Origin: an uncultured Spartobacteria bacterium
GTDB taxonomy: Bacteria > Verrucomicrobiota > Verrucomicrobiia > Chthoniobacterales > Chthoniobacteraceae
Length of the DNA: 34,389 bases
Reading direction: 5' to 3'
Assembly: GCA_903929475.1 (NCBI GenBank)
Contig: CAIYUV010000272.1
Span: forward strand, 1-34,389
Shown here: piece after piece, positions 1 through 8,381 of the stretch
Layout: every line of letters starts with the position of its first letter
Position numbering within the stretch: position 1 is the first letter of the stretch
The notes under the pieces: model-generated
What the model was told of the DNA's origin: nothing
Databases searched by the model: none
The model's input: only the letters and a program-made list of their open reading frames with translations
Position numbers and translations under genes: made by a program

Positions 1-92
1 CCCCGCAGAGCCCTATCCTCCGTCACAGCCCCGCCACGCTGCACACCCGCGTCTCCCTGCCAATCTCTTTCCGGCGCATTCCAGAATTTTTA

Positions 93-131
93 CAGTTTTG
101 ATCGCACAGACCTTTCCAGTTTTGATCGCAC
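93..131 (+). promoter_or_regulatory. Direct repeat upstream of rpsU, possible operator
   Basis: The 15-base sequence CAGTTTTGATCGCAC occurs twice (93-107 and 117-131), with starts 24 bases apart, about 135 bases before the rpsU start. Two exact copies on the same strand upstream of a ribosomal protein gene suggest a regulator site or a duplicated promoter element. No regulator is recognised, and the repeat could be chance or a remnant. The rest of 1-265 holds no convincing gene. Confidence 0.3.
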
Positions 132-248
132 CACGACAGGATTTTCGCCGCATCTGTGCGGGGCTGCTGGAAACAAGCATTGACGGCGCTTCCAAGGGCG
201 ACTACCTATTATCACAGCCCAATTTCCAAATTAGCAACCTGCACCCGA

Positions 249-256
249 AAGGAGGG
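249..256 (+). promoter_or_regulatory. Strong Shine-Dalgarno of rpsU
   Basis: AAGGAGGG ends nine bases before the ATG at 266. It fixes the rpsU start over in-frame upstream codons. It is the strongest Shine-Dalgarno in front of any gene that begins a transcription unit here; most other first genes have none. Confidence 0.8.
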
Positions 257-265
257 AAACCACAC

Positions 266-469
266 ATGCCAGAAGTCCAAGTCCGAAAAGGAGAACCCAT
301 TGATCGCGCTCTCAAGCGCTTGAAGAGCAAACTCGAAACCGAAGGGATCATGGATGAAGTGCGCCGTTTGCGCGCCTTCGAGACGCCGACGCAAAAGACG
401 CGTCGCAAAGCCAAGGCCAACGCGAAGCGCGCCAAGGCCAAGAAACAGCGTTTCAATTTCGCCCAGTAA
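266..469 (+). CDS. rpsU: 30S ribosomal protein bS21
   Basis: This encodes a 67-residue, very basic protein of the bS21 family, a small-subunit protein near the 3' end of 16S rRNA that affects mRNA start-site recognition. The family signature is visible: an N-terminal segment VQVRKGEPIDRALKRLK, then EVRRLRAFETPTQKTRRK, then a Lys/Arg-rich tail. Length matches the usual 60-70 residues. The reading frame is open upstream to about position 98, but the Shine-Dalgarno at 249-256 and family length place the start at the ATG at 266. It appears monocistronic, with a terminator right after it. Its strong ribosome binding site contrasts with the weak or absent sites of other first genes and may point to translational autoregulation, as proposed for Bacteroidota; that is inference. 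Confidence 0.93.
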   Translation: MPEVQVRKGEPIDRALKRLKSKLETEGIMDEVRRLRAFETPTQKTRRKAKANAKRAKAKKQRFNFAQ

Positions 470-503
470 ACAACTGCGGCATTGCCGTCGTATTTCAAAA
501 GAG

Positions 504-537
504 ACCCGCCGATTTCAAAGTCGGCGGGTTTTCTTTT
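504..537. terminator. Bidirectional intrinsic terminator between rpsU and the SUMF1-domain gene
   Basis: An 8-bp perfect stem (CCCGCCGA at 505-512 with TCGGCGGG at 521-528, 8-base loop) is followed on the plus strand by TTTTCTTTT. Read on the minus strand, the same stem is followed by TCTCTTTT. It lies between convergent genes ending at 469 and 556 and probably stops transcription from both sides. Confidence 0.85.
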
Positions 538-555
538 GCCACGGCTGCTCACGGA

Positions 556-2319
556 TCAGTCGCACTCACACACGATTCGAAAGCCGACATCATTTGCGAG
601 ATAGGCGGCAATGTTGCCGTTTCGCGAGCAGGCTCGCAGGCTTGCTGCACGCGACTTCCATGAGCCTCCACGATAGATGCGTTTCTGGCCGGATTTTGTG
701 TTGCAGGGATTTGTCAGTTCCTTCCCTTTGTAGGCGTCCATATTGTCCATGCACCACTCGAAGACATTGCCTGACATGTCTTCGACACCAAATGGGCTGG
801 CTCCGAGCGGGAATGCGCCGACGGGTGAGGTTTCGGCGAATCCATCGTCAATGGAAGGGTCACGCCAGACGAAGTTCGTCTTTGCATCGGCAAAATTGGC
901 GAGGTTGCCCGCGTTCAGACGATCACCCCAAGGAAACTGATGGTCGGATTCTCCTCGTGCAGCAAATTCCCACTCAGCCTCGGTCGGCAGGCGGTAACGC
1001 CGTTTTTCGTGTTGCGATAGCCATTTGCAAAAAGCCTCCGCCTCCTTCCAACTCACGTAGATGACCGGGTGATTGTCGTCCGCCCACGGCGGGCGCTTGC
1101 TGCGATGCACGGAGTCGAACTGCTCATACTGGATATTCACGACCGGGAACCGGGCAATGTAGAAGCATGAAAGTTTCACTGGCGTGACAGGTCGCTCGTT
1201 CGCCTGAGCGTCGGGCTTGCTGCATCCCATGATGAACTGACCGCTGGGAATCAGAAGCATCTGCATGCCTATGCTGTTGGTGTAATTGCCGTATTTCTGT
1301 CGCTCCAGTGCCCGACCGGCTGGCGTCAGATTGATTTCCTTCGCTGGTTCTTTACTCGCACCCGCTGCCGCCGGTCGTGCTGGCGGAGCGTTTTGTGTGG
1401 CAGGCTTCGTAGCTGCCTGCTTCACAGCGACCGGCCCTGCTGTGTTTTGTGCGGGGCGCACTGGCACTGGAGGGCGAACTGGAGCACTCGCAGGCCGCGC
1501 AGGCGTGTTCATCGGTGGCGGTGGCATCGCGGCTGTCATTTCGAGGTATTCGTCAATCAAGTCCTCAGCTTCGCCGCCTGTCAGACCGAGGCTTTCCCCC
1601 ATGTTGCACATGGCATCGCGCTGATCGTCGGTCATGTCATCACCTTCGATGCAGAGTCTGGACATGACGAGCAAACGGCGAAATTCATCCTGCGGACTCC
1701 CGCTTGCGGCGACCGGGGCGGATCGCTGGACGGATGCTGACTCCGCCTGTGAGGTTGGCTGGGATTTGGGTAAAGCAACTTCCTGCTGAGGCGGGGGCGG
1801 AGGTGGAGGCTCTTCTTTTTTAGAAACCCGTTTGGTGCCTGTGCGCACAAGTTCGGCCTCGACCACGGGCTTCATGTCTTCGCGCATGAGGCCAAGTTTT
1901 TCGCCCGCCATGTAAAGCCTCTCCTCGCCCTCTTCGCTCAAATCCTGGCCTGAAATGGTGAAGCTGAGCAGTTTTTTGAACTCCTCCATCAACTTCAAGA
2001 CCACCTGTTGATGCAGCGCCACGTCAATTTGACGGCGCTCTGCAGGATCGAGCAGTTTGGTGCGCGCCTCGACAAGGAACTGTGGCGCTTCGTCAAGCCC
2101 CTGCCGGAGCATCTGTGCAATCGGATTGCTGGGCTGATTTTTTAGCGGGAGCTTTTTCTGCCACCAGACGAGCAACTGGCGGCAGTTTTCCTCGATGATG
2201 TCGGTGCTGGCGTTACTTGTGTAATCGAGGCAAAGCCTTTCGTAAAAATTGGGCGAGTGATAATGCTTCCAGCCGTCCCACCTCAACGGATTGTCTGGCA
2301 GCGGATTTGGAAGTGCCAT
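556..2319 (-). CDS. J-like / helical repeat / SUMF1 (FGE-type) domain protein
   Basis: This is a 587-residue multidomain protein. Residues 22-105 resemble a J-domain fold (NFYERLCLD, then a CRQLL helix, then LLDPAERRQIDVAL) but have no HPD motif. Residues about 110-158 and 212-262 form two related helical repeats (LSEEGEERLYMAGEKLGL and MTDDQRDAMCNMGESLGL). Pro/Ala-rich linkers follow each, including PPPPPPP at 171-177. Residues about 345-587 are a formylglycine-generating-enzyme/SUMF1 domain, with YRLPTEAEWEFAARG, GNVFEW, YRGGSW and VGFRIV. The two cysteines that define active FGE are not in the GGSW segment, so sulfatase activation is unlikely and a binding role is more plausible. It is the third gene after a GrpE-like and an Hsp70 gene, 21 bases behind the Hsp70 stop, so it may act as their J-type partner or targeting subunit. 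No Shine-Dalgarno is visible. Confidence 0.8.
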   Translation of the reverse strand: MALPNPLPDNPLRWDGWKHYHSPNFYERLCLDYTSNASTDIIEENCRQLLVWWQKKLPLKNQPSNPIAQMLRQGLDEAPQFLVEARTKLLDPAERRQIDVALHQQVVLKLMEEFKKLLSFTISGQDLSEEGEERLYMAGEKLGLMREDMKPVVEAELVRTGTKRVSKKEEPPPPPPPQQEVALPKSQPTSQAESASVQRSAPVAASGSPQDEFRRLLVMSRLCIEGDDMTDDQRDAMCNMGESLGLTGGEAEDLIDEYLEMTAAMPPPPMNTPARPASAPVRPPVPVRPAQNTAGPVAVKQAATKPATQNAPPARPAAAGASKEPAKEINLTPAGRALERQKYGNYTNSIGMQMLLIPSGQFIMGCSKPDAQANERPVTPVKLSCFYIARFPVVNIQYEQFDSVHRSKRPPWADDNHPVIYVSWKEAEAFCKWLSQHEKRRYRLPTEAEWEFAARGESDHQFPWGDRLNAGNLANFADAKTNFVWRDPSIDDGFAETSPVGAFPLGASPFGVEDMSGNVFEWCMDNMDAYKGKELTNPCNTKSGQKRIYRGGSWKSRAASLRACSRNGNIAAYLANDVGFRIVCECD

Positions 2320-2340
2320 AAGCCGCGATGCCGATCAGCG

Positions 2341-3915
2341 CTAAGAGATGTTCAATTGTGCCAGATCGGCGGTGGCCGTTTCGAGCTCGTTATCCGAGAG
2401 TCCGGTGTTTCTGGCAATCGCCACGCGGCTGGTTCTGCCATAGGCTTCCACAACGACTTCGAGAACCTGATTTTCGTTATAGTGATAGGTCAGTTCCACA
2501 GGTGAGCCTTTCGGCAGGAACGGGGGTAATTCTATATCGCAAATGCCCAGCGGCGTGCACTCGCTCGGCATGGTGCTCTCGCCTTCCACGACACGGATAA
2601 CGGCGTTTTTCATGTTCGCCTTGGCAGTGCCAAAACTATTTTTCACCTCGACGGGAATCGGCGTCATCTTCGGAATCATCGAGAAAACGTATTCCTCCAC
2701 CTTGCCATCGTCCCAAAGCACCACGCCGAGCGTGTGCGTGGTGATGTTGGTGACTTTGATCAAAGAGCCATCCCCTGCCGAAAACTGGTCGCGCACTTCC
2801 TGATTAATTACATGCTCGCCCGTTCTGTCCTCCTCGTGCAGTAGCGCAAGCATCCCTTGAATGGCCGCACCGAGGGCGACGGCCTCATCCGGGCTTACAT
2901 CCTCGGCGATTGGGCGGTTTGAAATTTCCGCAACCATCGAACGCACGGAGGGCATCCGCGTCATGCCACCCGTGAGCAAAACGCGGTCTATCTGCTCCCA
3001 CTGCATCCCCGCCTCCTGCATCACGATTTCGCAGATCGCCTTGCATTTTTCAAGGAGATGCCTCGTGCGCTCCTCGAAGTCTTCGCGCGTCAAATCGAGC
3101 TTCACGCTCTTTCCATTATAGCTGTGGACGAGCGTCGTGCGCGAGCGGGTGGAAAGTTGAATCTTCGCGGTGAGCGCGCGGTTGTAGAGATCCTGATAGC
3201 TTTGCAGATCAAGCAGCGGACTTTCCCCGTGCTGCTTGTCAAATTCATCAGCCACCCAGTTCACAATCACATCATCCCAATCCTTGCCGCCGAGCCGGTG
3301 ATCGCCATTGCTCGCCATCATGCGGATGTGGTGCCCCTCGATGCGCATGATCGTTACGTCAAAGGTGCCGCCGCCGAGATCGAATACGAATACTGTCTGA
3401 TTCTGATCCAGCTTGTCCATGCCGTAGGCAAGCGCGGCGGATGTTGGCTCGTTGATGATCTGCAAAACATTCAGCCCCGCAAGTTGGCCCGCGTGCAGCG
3501 TGGCCGTGCGTTCCGCATCGTTGAAATATGCGGGGACGGTGATCACGGCGTCCGTCACTTCCTCGCCCAGATATTTTTCCGCGTCGTTTTTCAGTTTCCG
3601 GAGGATAATCGCCGAAAGTTCCTCTGCGGAATAAACCTTGCCGCCAAATGTCCGGCTGAATTGCGCCTTCGATTTGCCCATCTCCCGCTTCACGAAATCT
3701 ACAATCTTGTCCGGCTCCGCCACCGCATTCTGTTTTGCAACGGAACCCACAACGGCGTTCGCTCCGTCGAATAAAATCACTGATGGCGTAATGCGCTCGC
3801 TTTCAGCGTTGGGAACGATTTGGGGCTTGCCGTATGCGTCTATGTGCGCAATCGCGCAGAATGTTGTTCCGAGGTCAATGCCTACGGCTTTTCGATTGAT
3901 GGGCTGGTCGGACAT
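2341..3915 (-). CDS. Hsp70-family chaperone without lid (DnaK-like)
   Basis: The 524-residue product is a cytoplasmic ATP-dependent chaperone of the Hsp70 family. Nucleotide-binding motifs are intact: GIDLGTTFCAIAHID (12-26), INEPTSAALAYG (154-165), VFDLGGGTFDVTIM (177-190) and LLTGGMTRMP (313-322). Residues about 385-500 match the beta substrate-binding domain, with THTLGVVLWDDG. The protein ends about 24 residues later, so the alpha-helical lid and C-terminal tail of standard DnaK (about 610-640 residues) are missing. Length is closer to HscC-type Hsp70s. It lies 42 bases downstream of the GrpE-like gene and 21 upstream of the J-like/SUMF1 gene, suggesting a dedicated chaperone operon rather than the housekeeping dnaK. 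No clear Shine-Dalgarno precedes the ATG. The stop is TAG. Confidence 0.9.
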   Translation of the reverse strand: MSDQPINRKAVGIDLGTTFCAIAHIDAYGKPQIVPNAESERITPSVILFDGANAVVGSVAKQNAVAEPDKIVDFVKREMGKSKAQFSRTFGGKVYSAEELSAIILRKLKNDAEKYLGEEVTDAVITVPAYFNDAERTATLHAGQLAGLNVLQIINEPTSAALAYGMDKLDQNQTVFVFDLGGGTFDVTIMRIEGHHIRMMASNGDHRLGGKDWDDVIVNWVADEFDKQHGESPLLDLQSYQDLYNRALTAKIQLSTRSRTTLVHSYNGKSVKLDLTREDFEERTRHLLEKCKAICEIVMQEAGMQWEQIDRVLLTGGMTRMPSVRSMVAEISNRPIAEDVSPDEAVALGAAIQGMLALLHEEDRTGEHVINQEVRDQFSAGDGSLIKVTNITTHTLGVVLWDDGKVEEYVFSMIPKMTPIPVEVKNSFGTAKANMKNAVIRVVEGESTMPSECTPLGICDIELPPFLPKGSPVELTYHYNENQVLEVVVEAYGRTSRVAIARNTGLSDNELETATADLAQLNIS

Positions 3916-3957
3916 AGTGCTTGGACTTTAGAAACTCACGATTGATAAATGCAATTT

Positions 3958-4815
3958 CTATGCCCGGCTGGCGAGGGGTTTATTTACAGTTTGTATAGGA
4001 TTAAGCGCGACGAGAAATCCTTCCTTCCATTTTTGGATGACAACTTCCTCGGGACGGATGACGCGATCTCTGCATTGGAAACCGCGCTTCAAAATGCGGA
4101 CTATGTTTTGATCTTCGTCAGGATCCTCAGCGACTTCGACCGACATGGCGCGCTGCGTGCGCTTGTCCAGCTTGCCAGTGTTGGTCGGAATACGCGTGAC
4201 CTCCATGCGCTCCAACACCTCAAGGATGAAATGAACATTGTGTTCGAGATTCACGGCCATTTGCTGGACGCTTTCAAGAAGCACCACCCCTCCGCCGGTA
4301 ACACCGCCACGCGCTTCTTGATCCGTAATGCTCGCATTCATCTGTCGGTGGATTTCCAAAATGTCGTCGTAGAGCGAAATCAGATCGCGGATAATCGGCC
4401 TCAGCACATTCTCAATGAGAAATCCGTCCTTGTAGCCCTTTAACTCGGTATGCAGGGCTTCGAACATAGCCTTGTTCACCGTGCTTCGTTGGTCGAGAGA
4501 CTGCTTTGTGTCAGCAAGCAATTGGGGCAGCGATTCCTGAGCGGTCAGGGATTTCTCGATTTTTTCGAGCGTATTTGAGTGATCGTTTTGCGCTCTCGAC
4601 AGTGCCTCTATCCCGAGAATCAGCGGACGCAACATCTGCGGCAGCGATTGCAGACTTTGTAGTGCCTTGCGCTCATCATCCGCCAAAGAATCCACCACTG
4701 CGCGAACCTCCGAACGCTTTGACGTCCTGTCCACAGTGCTTTGCTCCGCTTCGATCACCAACGCTTGGAGTTGGGCGGAGAAATCATCTTCAGTGCTGGC
4801 TGTCTCGTCTGGCAT
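3958..4815 (-). CDS. GrpE-like nucleotide exchange factor
   Basis: The 285-residue protein is probably the nucleotide exchange factor of the downstream Hsp70. Residues about 118-262 match GrpE: a long helix with GYKDGFLIENVLRPIIRDL, an acidic helix, then the beta-domain segment NIVRILKRGFQCRDRVIRP (238-256), the typical GrpE ending. Residues 30-115 form an additional charged, probably coiled-coil N-terminal part, making it longer than usual GrpE (about 200). It is the first gene of the chaperone operon. A degenerate promoter may lie in 4816-4864, but I cannot define it. Sequence similarity to canonical GrpE is low, so the assignment rests on the C-terminal motif and on adjacency to Hsp70. Confidence 0.8.
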   Translation of the reverse strand: MPDETASTEDDFSAQLQALVIEAEQSTVDRTSKRSEVRAVVDSLADDERKALQSLQSLPQMLRPLILGIEALSRAQNDHSNTLEKIEKSLTAQESLPQLLADTKQSLDQRSTVNKAMFEALHTELKGYKDGFLIENVLRPIIRDLISLYDDILEIHRQMNASITDQEARGGVTGGGVVLLESVQQMAVNLEHNVHFILEVLERMEVTRIPTNTGKLDKRTQRAMSVEVAEDPDEDQNIVRILKRGFQCRDRVIRPEEVVIQKWKEGFLVALNPIQTVNKPLASRA

Positions 4816-4864
4816 GTCGCGCTTGCACTAGCCAAATCTGCGCCAGCAGTGTGAATTTTTTGCC

Positions 4865-6394
4865 TTACGACGCCTTGAAGAACTTACTAATGGCAGAAAC
4901 GAGCCCCTGAATATCATACTGCTTCGCCTCGATATCCACCGCGAGCCCCAGCTCCCGCATCGTCTTCGATGTCACCGGCCCGATGGACGCCGTCTTCAAT
5001 CCCACAGGCAGCGGCAGCTTCAGCGCCATGAAATTTTCCGCCGTCGAGGAACTGGTAAACGTCACCAAATCCGCGCCCTCCTCGCGAAAGCGCGCCTGGC
5101 CTCCGCTCATATCGTCCGTCTCCGGCACGGTGCGGTAGGCCGCCACCACATCCACAATCGCTCCGAGCTTCGTCAATTCCTGCGGCAGCACATCGCGCGC
5201 GGTTTCAGCGCGGGCGATGAGCATTTTCAAATTCTCAATCGAGCCGTCGTTTTTGAAAGCCGCGACCACCGACTCCGCCACATATTCCTCCGGCTGCAAA
5301 TCCACAGCCAGTCTGTATTCGCGCACCTTCGCCGCAGTCGCAGGGCCGATGGCCGCGATGCGCACGCCGCCGATTTCTCGCGCATCCTTGAAGATTCGAT
5401 AAAACATCTCGAAGAACGCATCCACGCCGTTCGGCGAAGTGAAAACCAGCCAGTCGTAAGTGTGCGCGTGCGCGACTGACTCGCCAAACTCCCGCACATC
5501 CGTCGGCGGCTCGATACGGATCGTCGGCAACTCGATCACATCCGCGCCGAGCGCGCGCAGCCGCGATGTGAGCGCGCCCGCCTGCTTGCGCGTGCGCGTG
5601 ACGACGATGCGCTTTCCCGAAAGCGGCCGGCCCTCAAACCACGACAACTTGCCGCGCAATTTCACTACATCCCCGATGACACAAACCGCCGGAGCCTTGA
5701 AACCCGCCGCCTCAACCTTCGCCGCGATGTCATCCAGCCGCCCGACGAGCGTCTGCTGCCGACCCGTCGTCCCCCATCGCACCAACGCCACGGGCAAATC
5801 CGCCCGCGCGCCGTGCTTGATCAATTCCCCCGCGATAATGCCCAGCCGCTCCACGCCCATGAGCATGATCTTCGTGCCGGGATTCGCCGCGATCTGCGCG
5901 TAGTCGAGCTTGCTCTCCGGCTTCGTCGGATCTTCGTGCCCGGTGAAAATGGTGAGCTGCGCCGTGTGCTCACGGTGCGTGACCGGGATGCCCGCATACG
6001 CAGGCGCGGCAATCGCCGAAGTCACGCCGGGGATGATCTCGAAATGCAACTTCGCCTTCGCCAGCTCCTCAGCCTCCTCGCCGCCGCGCCCGAAAAGAAA
6101 CGGATCGCCGCCCTTCAATCTAACCACGCATTTCCCCTCGCGCGTTTTCTCCACGAGCAACGCGTTCGTCTCCTCCTGTTTCAGCGCGTGCTGGTTCGAC
6201 CGCTTCCCGGCGTAGATGATCTCCGCGCCCTTCGGTGCCCATTGCAAAATCTCCGTGTTGCACAGCGCATCATACACGATCACATCCGCCTGCTCGACGA
6301 CCTGCTTCACCTTCAACGTCACAAGCCCGATGTCGCCCGGCCCCGCTCCCGCGAGGTAACAAATGCCCTGCTTTTTCTTTTCAGTTTTTGCCAT
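4865..6394 (-). CDS. cobA-hemD: Fused uroporphyrinogen-III C-methyltransferase / uroporphyrinogen-III synthase
   Basis: This 509-residue bifunctional enzyme joins two steps of tetrapyrrole synthesis. Residues 11-248 are an SAM-dependent uroporphyrinogen-III methyltransferase (SUMT/CobA), with GAGPGD (16-21), VVRLKGGDPFLFGRGGEE (90-107) and PGVTSAIAAPAYAGIPVTHR. It makes precorrin-2 for sirohaem and corrinoids. Residues about 258-509 are HemD, which closes hydroxymethylbilane to uroporphyrinogen III, with KRIVVTRTRKQAGAL, VFTSPNGVDAFF and a final ASIGPVTSKTMRELGL block. Such fusions are known in several phyla. The start is uncertain: an in-frame GTG at 6415 would add seven residues, but the ATG at 6394 fits better. 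It lies 38 bases after hemC as the last gene of the operon, so substrate passes from HemC to HemD within one transcription unit. Confidence 0.95.
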   Translation of the reverse strand: MAKTEKKKQGICYLAGAGPGDIGLVTLKVKQVVEQADVIVYDALCNTEILQWAPKGAEIIYAGKRSNQHALKQEETNALLVEKTREGKCVVRLKGGDPFLFGRGGEEAEELAKAKLHFEIIPGVTSAIAAPAYAGIPVTHREHTAQLTIFTGHEDPTKPESKLDYAQIAANPGTKIMLMGVERLGIIAGELIKHGARADLPVALVRWGTTGRQQTLVGRLDDIAAKVEAAGFKAPAVCVIGDVVKLRGKLSWFEGRPLSGKRIVVTRTRKQAGALTSRLRALGADVIELPTIRIEPPTDVREFGESVAHAHTYDWLVFTSPNGVDAFFEMFYRIFKDAREIGGVRIAAIGPATAAKVREYRLAVDLQPEEYVAESVVAAFKNDGSIENLKMLIARAETARDVLPQELTKLGAIVDVVAAYRTVPETDDMSGGQARFREEGADLVTFTSSSTAENFMALKLPLPVGLKTASIGPVTSKTMRELGLAVDIEAKQYDIQGLVSAISKFFKAS

Positions 6395-6432
6395 GCCAGA
6401 ACGTGCGCAAGCCACCCGCCGTGCGGCAAGCC

Positions 6433-7350
6433 TTACCGCAACTGCGCGACCAGTTCCCGCGCCACGGCCTCCGGCTCCGCGCCCTCCGCAAGAGCCGTCC
6501 TCGGAGCCTCGCCTTCCTGTCCAAAAAGAACGCCGTGCAGCACAAGCACGCCTCCGCGAATTTCACTGCGCACTCCCACCGGCAGCGAGCAATCACCCGA
6601 AAGCAGTCGCTGCACTTCGCGCTCGGCGCGAATGGCGAACATCGTCGGCGCATGATTGATCGCCCGCAGGACTTCGATGACTTCAGGACGATCACTGCGG
6701 GCCTGAAGTGCGACCGCGCCCTGCCCGATTGCAGGCAGCAATTTCTCCGCGAGCGATGCCGCGTAAAACTCCCCGCCCTCGCATTTCAAACGACCGTCCT
6801 CCATCACATAACCAAGTCGCCGCAGCCCCGCCTCGGCGAGCACCGTGGCGGCGACATCCTCGCGCTCGCGCAGTTTGCGAAGGCGCGTCGGAACGTTGCC
6901 GCGCCATTCTTCGATCCGCAAATCGGGCCGCAGCCACGCAAGTTGCCGTGCGCGCCGGATGCTGCTCGTGCCCACTCTCGCGCCTTGCGGCAATCCATCC
7001 AGTCCGCCGGGCAACTTGCCCACGAGCACATCGGCGGTCGGCGCGCGTTCGAGGACGGCAACAATCTCAAGCCCCTGCGGATTGTGTCCCGGCAAATCTT
7101 TCAGGCTGTGAACCGCGACATCAATCGTCCCCGCCGTGAGCACGTCCTCCAGCTCGCGCGTAAATAAACCCTTCCCTCCGCCCTCGCCTTTCACGAGTAA
7201 ATTCAAATCGAGCTTCTGATCGCCGCGCGTGATGAAAATCTGACGCACCGTGGAAAGTTCCGGCAGCACTTTCGCCAGCGCGGCCTCCGTCAAATTCACC
7301 TGCGCCAGCGCGAGCGCAGAGCCTCTTGTGCCGATGACGAGTCTTTTCAT
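6433..7350 (-). CDS. hemC: Hydroxymethylbilane synthase (porphobilinogen deaminase)
   Basis: The 305-residue cytoplasmic enzyme polymerises four porphobilinogens to hydroxymethylbilane. Motifs visible are IGTRGSALALAQ at the N-terminus, HSLKDLP (81-87) with the catalytic Asp, GTSSIRRARQL (127-137), and the cofactor-binding Cys254 in SGDCSLPVG, which carries the dipyrromethane primer. The frame extends upstream to 7407, but the ATG at 7350 gives the family start (MKRLVIGTRGS) and overlaps the hemA stop as ATGA. A GGAGGAGG site in the end of hemA precedes it, so the two genes are probably translationally coupled. Length agrees with the usual 300-320 residues. It feeds the downstream CobA-HemD fusion. 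Confidence 0.96.
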   Translation of the reverse strand: MKRLVIGTRGSALALAQVNLTEAALAKVLPELSTVRQIFITRGDQKLDLNLLVKGEGGGKGLFTRELEDVLTAGTIDVAVHSLKDLPGHNPQGLEIVAVLERAPTADVLVGKLPGGLDGLPQGARVGTSSIRRARQLAWLRPDLRIEEWRGNVPTRLRKLREREDVAATVLAEAGLRRLGYVMEDGRLKCEGGEFYAASLAEKLLPAIGQGAVALQARSDRPEVIEVLRAINHAPTMFAIRAEREVQRLLSGDCSLPVGVRSEIRGGVLVLHGVLFGQEGEAPRTALAEGAEPEAVARELVAQLR

Positions 7351-8381
7351 TTCGCCTCCTCCGGCTGTGCACCCATCGGCATCGAGGTGCGCGGCGTGGC
7401 GAGCCACTCGGAAAATTCAGCGACGTGACGCTCGATCATTTCCTCGCAACGGGCCAGTTCCGAACGACGCACCTGCATCGAGGCGTCGGCGATACCCTGG
7501 AGGGCGTCAATGTCGTAGAGATAAACTCCATCGAGATCGTTCACGCTCACTTCAAAATCACGCGGCACCGCGAGGTCTATGCAAAACAACGGCCTGTCCG
7601 CACGACGCTGCATGAGCGGCACGAGCTTCTCGCGGCTGACCACCGCGTGCGGCGCGCCCGTCGAGCCGATGACAATGTCCAGCGAGTGAAACTCACGCTC
7701 CCACTCATCGAAATGAATCGCGCGTCCGCCCAGTTGCTCCGCCAGCGAATGTGCCCGCTCGTAAGTGCGATTGGATACAAAGATCGCCTTCGCGCCGCGT
7801 GATTGCAGCGATCGCGCCGTCATCTCCGCAGTCTCGCCGGCTCCGAGAATCATCACATTGCAGTGATCCAGTTTTCCGAAAATCTTCTCCGCCAAATCCA
7901 CCGCCGCACTCCCCACGCTCACTGCGCCGCGCGTGATGCTCGTCTTCGTCCGCACTTCCTTCGCCACGTTGAACGCACGCTGAAAAAGCTTGTTCAAATG
8001 CCGCGCCGTCGTGCCCGCCGCTTGCGCAGTGAGATAGGCCTTCTTCACCTGCCCGAGGATTTCCGTCTCGCCGAGCACCATGCTTTCCAGTCCGCTCACC
8101 ACGCGAAAAAGATGCCTGATGCTCTCCGCGCCGCGCATTTGCTGAAAGACAGACGGATCGCCAACACGCCGTGTCAGCACGGTCAGCGCCGCCGCTGCAT
8201 CCTCGCTGGCGACGTAGTATTCCACACGATTGCACGTCGAAACAACCACCGCCTCGCCAATCTCCGGCACACTCGCGATCTGCACCGCCACCTCGCCGAG
8301 ATGCGCGTCGCCGATGGCGAACTTCTCGCGAAGTTCGACCGGCGCGGTCTTATGGCTGAGGCCGAGGCAGACTACTTGCAT
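7347..8381 (-). CDS. hemA: Glutamyl-tRNA reductase (short form)
   Basis: This enzyme reduces glutamyl-tRNA to glutamate-1-semialdehyde, the first committed step of the C5 haem pathway. Visible motifs are LGLSHKTAPVELRE at the N-terminus, STCNRVEYYV with the nucleophile Cys50, SGLESMVLGETEILGQVKKAY (95-115) and the NADPH-binding GAGETAEM (180-187). The product is 344 residues against about 420 for common forms: the C-terminal dimerisation domain is cut after its first helix. The frame continues upstream to 9068, but that part is antiparallel to nothing and simply overlaps the hemX gene in another frame. The ATG at 8381 gives the family N-terminus and overlaps the hemX stop by one base (TGATG). 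No Shine-Dalgarno is seen, which fits coupling to hemX. Confidence 0.95.
   Translation of the reverse strand: MQVVCLGLSHKTAPVELREKFAIGDAHLGEVAVQIASVPEIGEAVVVSTCNRVEYYVASEDAAAALTVLTRRVGDPSVFQQMRGAESIRHLFRVVSGLESMVLGETEILGQVKKAYLTAQAAGTTARHLNKLFQRAFNVAKEVRTKTSITRGAVSVGSAAVDLAEKIFGKLDHCNVMILGAGETAEMTARSLQSRGAKAIFVSNRTYERAHSLAEQLGGRAIHFDEWEREFHSLDIVIGSTGAPHAVVSREKLVPLMQRRADRPLFCIDLAVPRDFEVSVNDLDGVYLYDIDALQGIADASMQVRRSELARCEEMIERHVAEFSEWLATPRTSMPMGAQPEEAK

Noticed and set aside
98-265. In-frame N-terminal extension of bS21
   Set aside because: The Shine-Dalgarno at 249-256 and the family length fix the start at 266.
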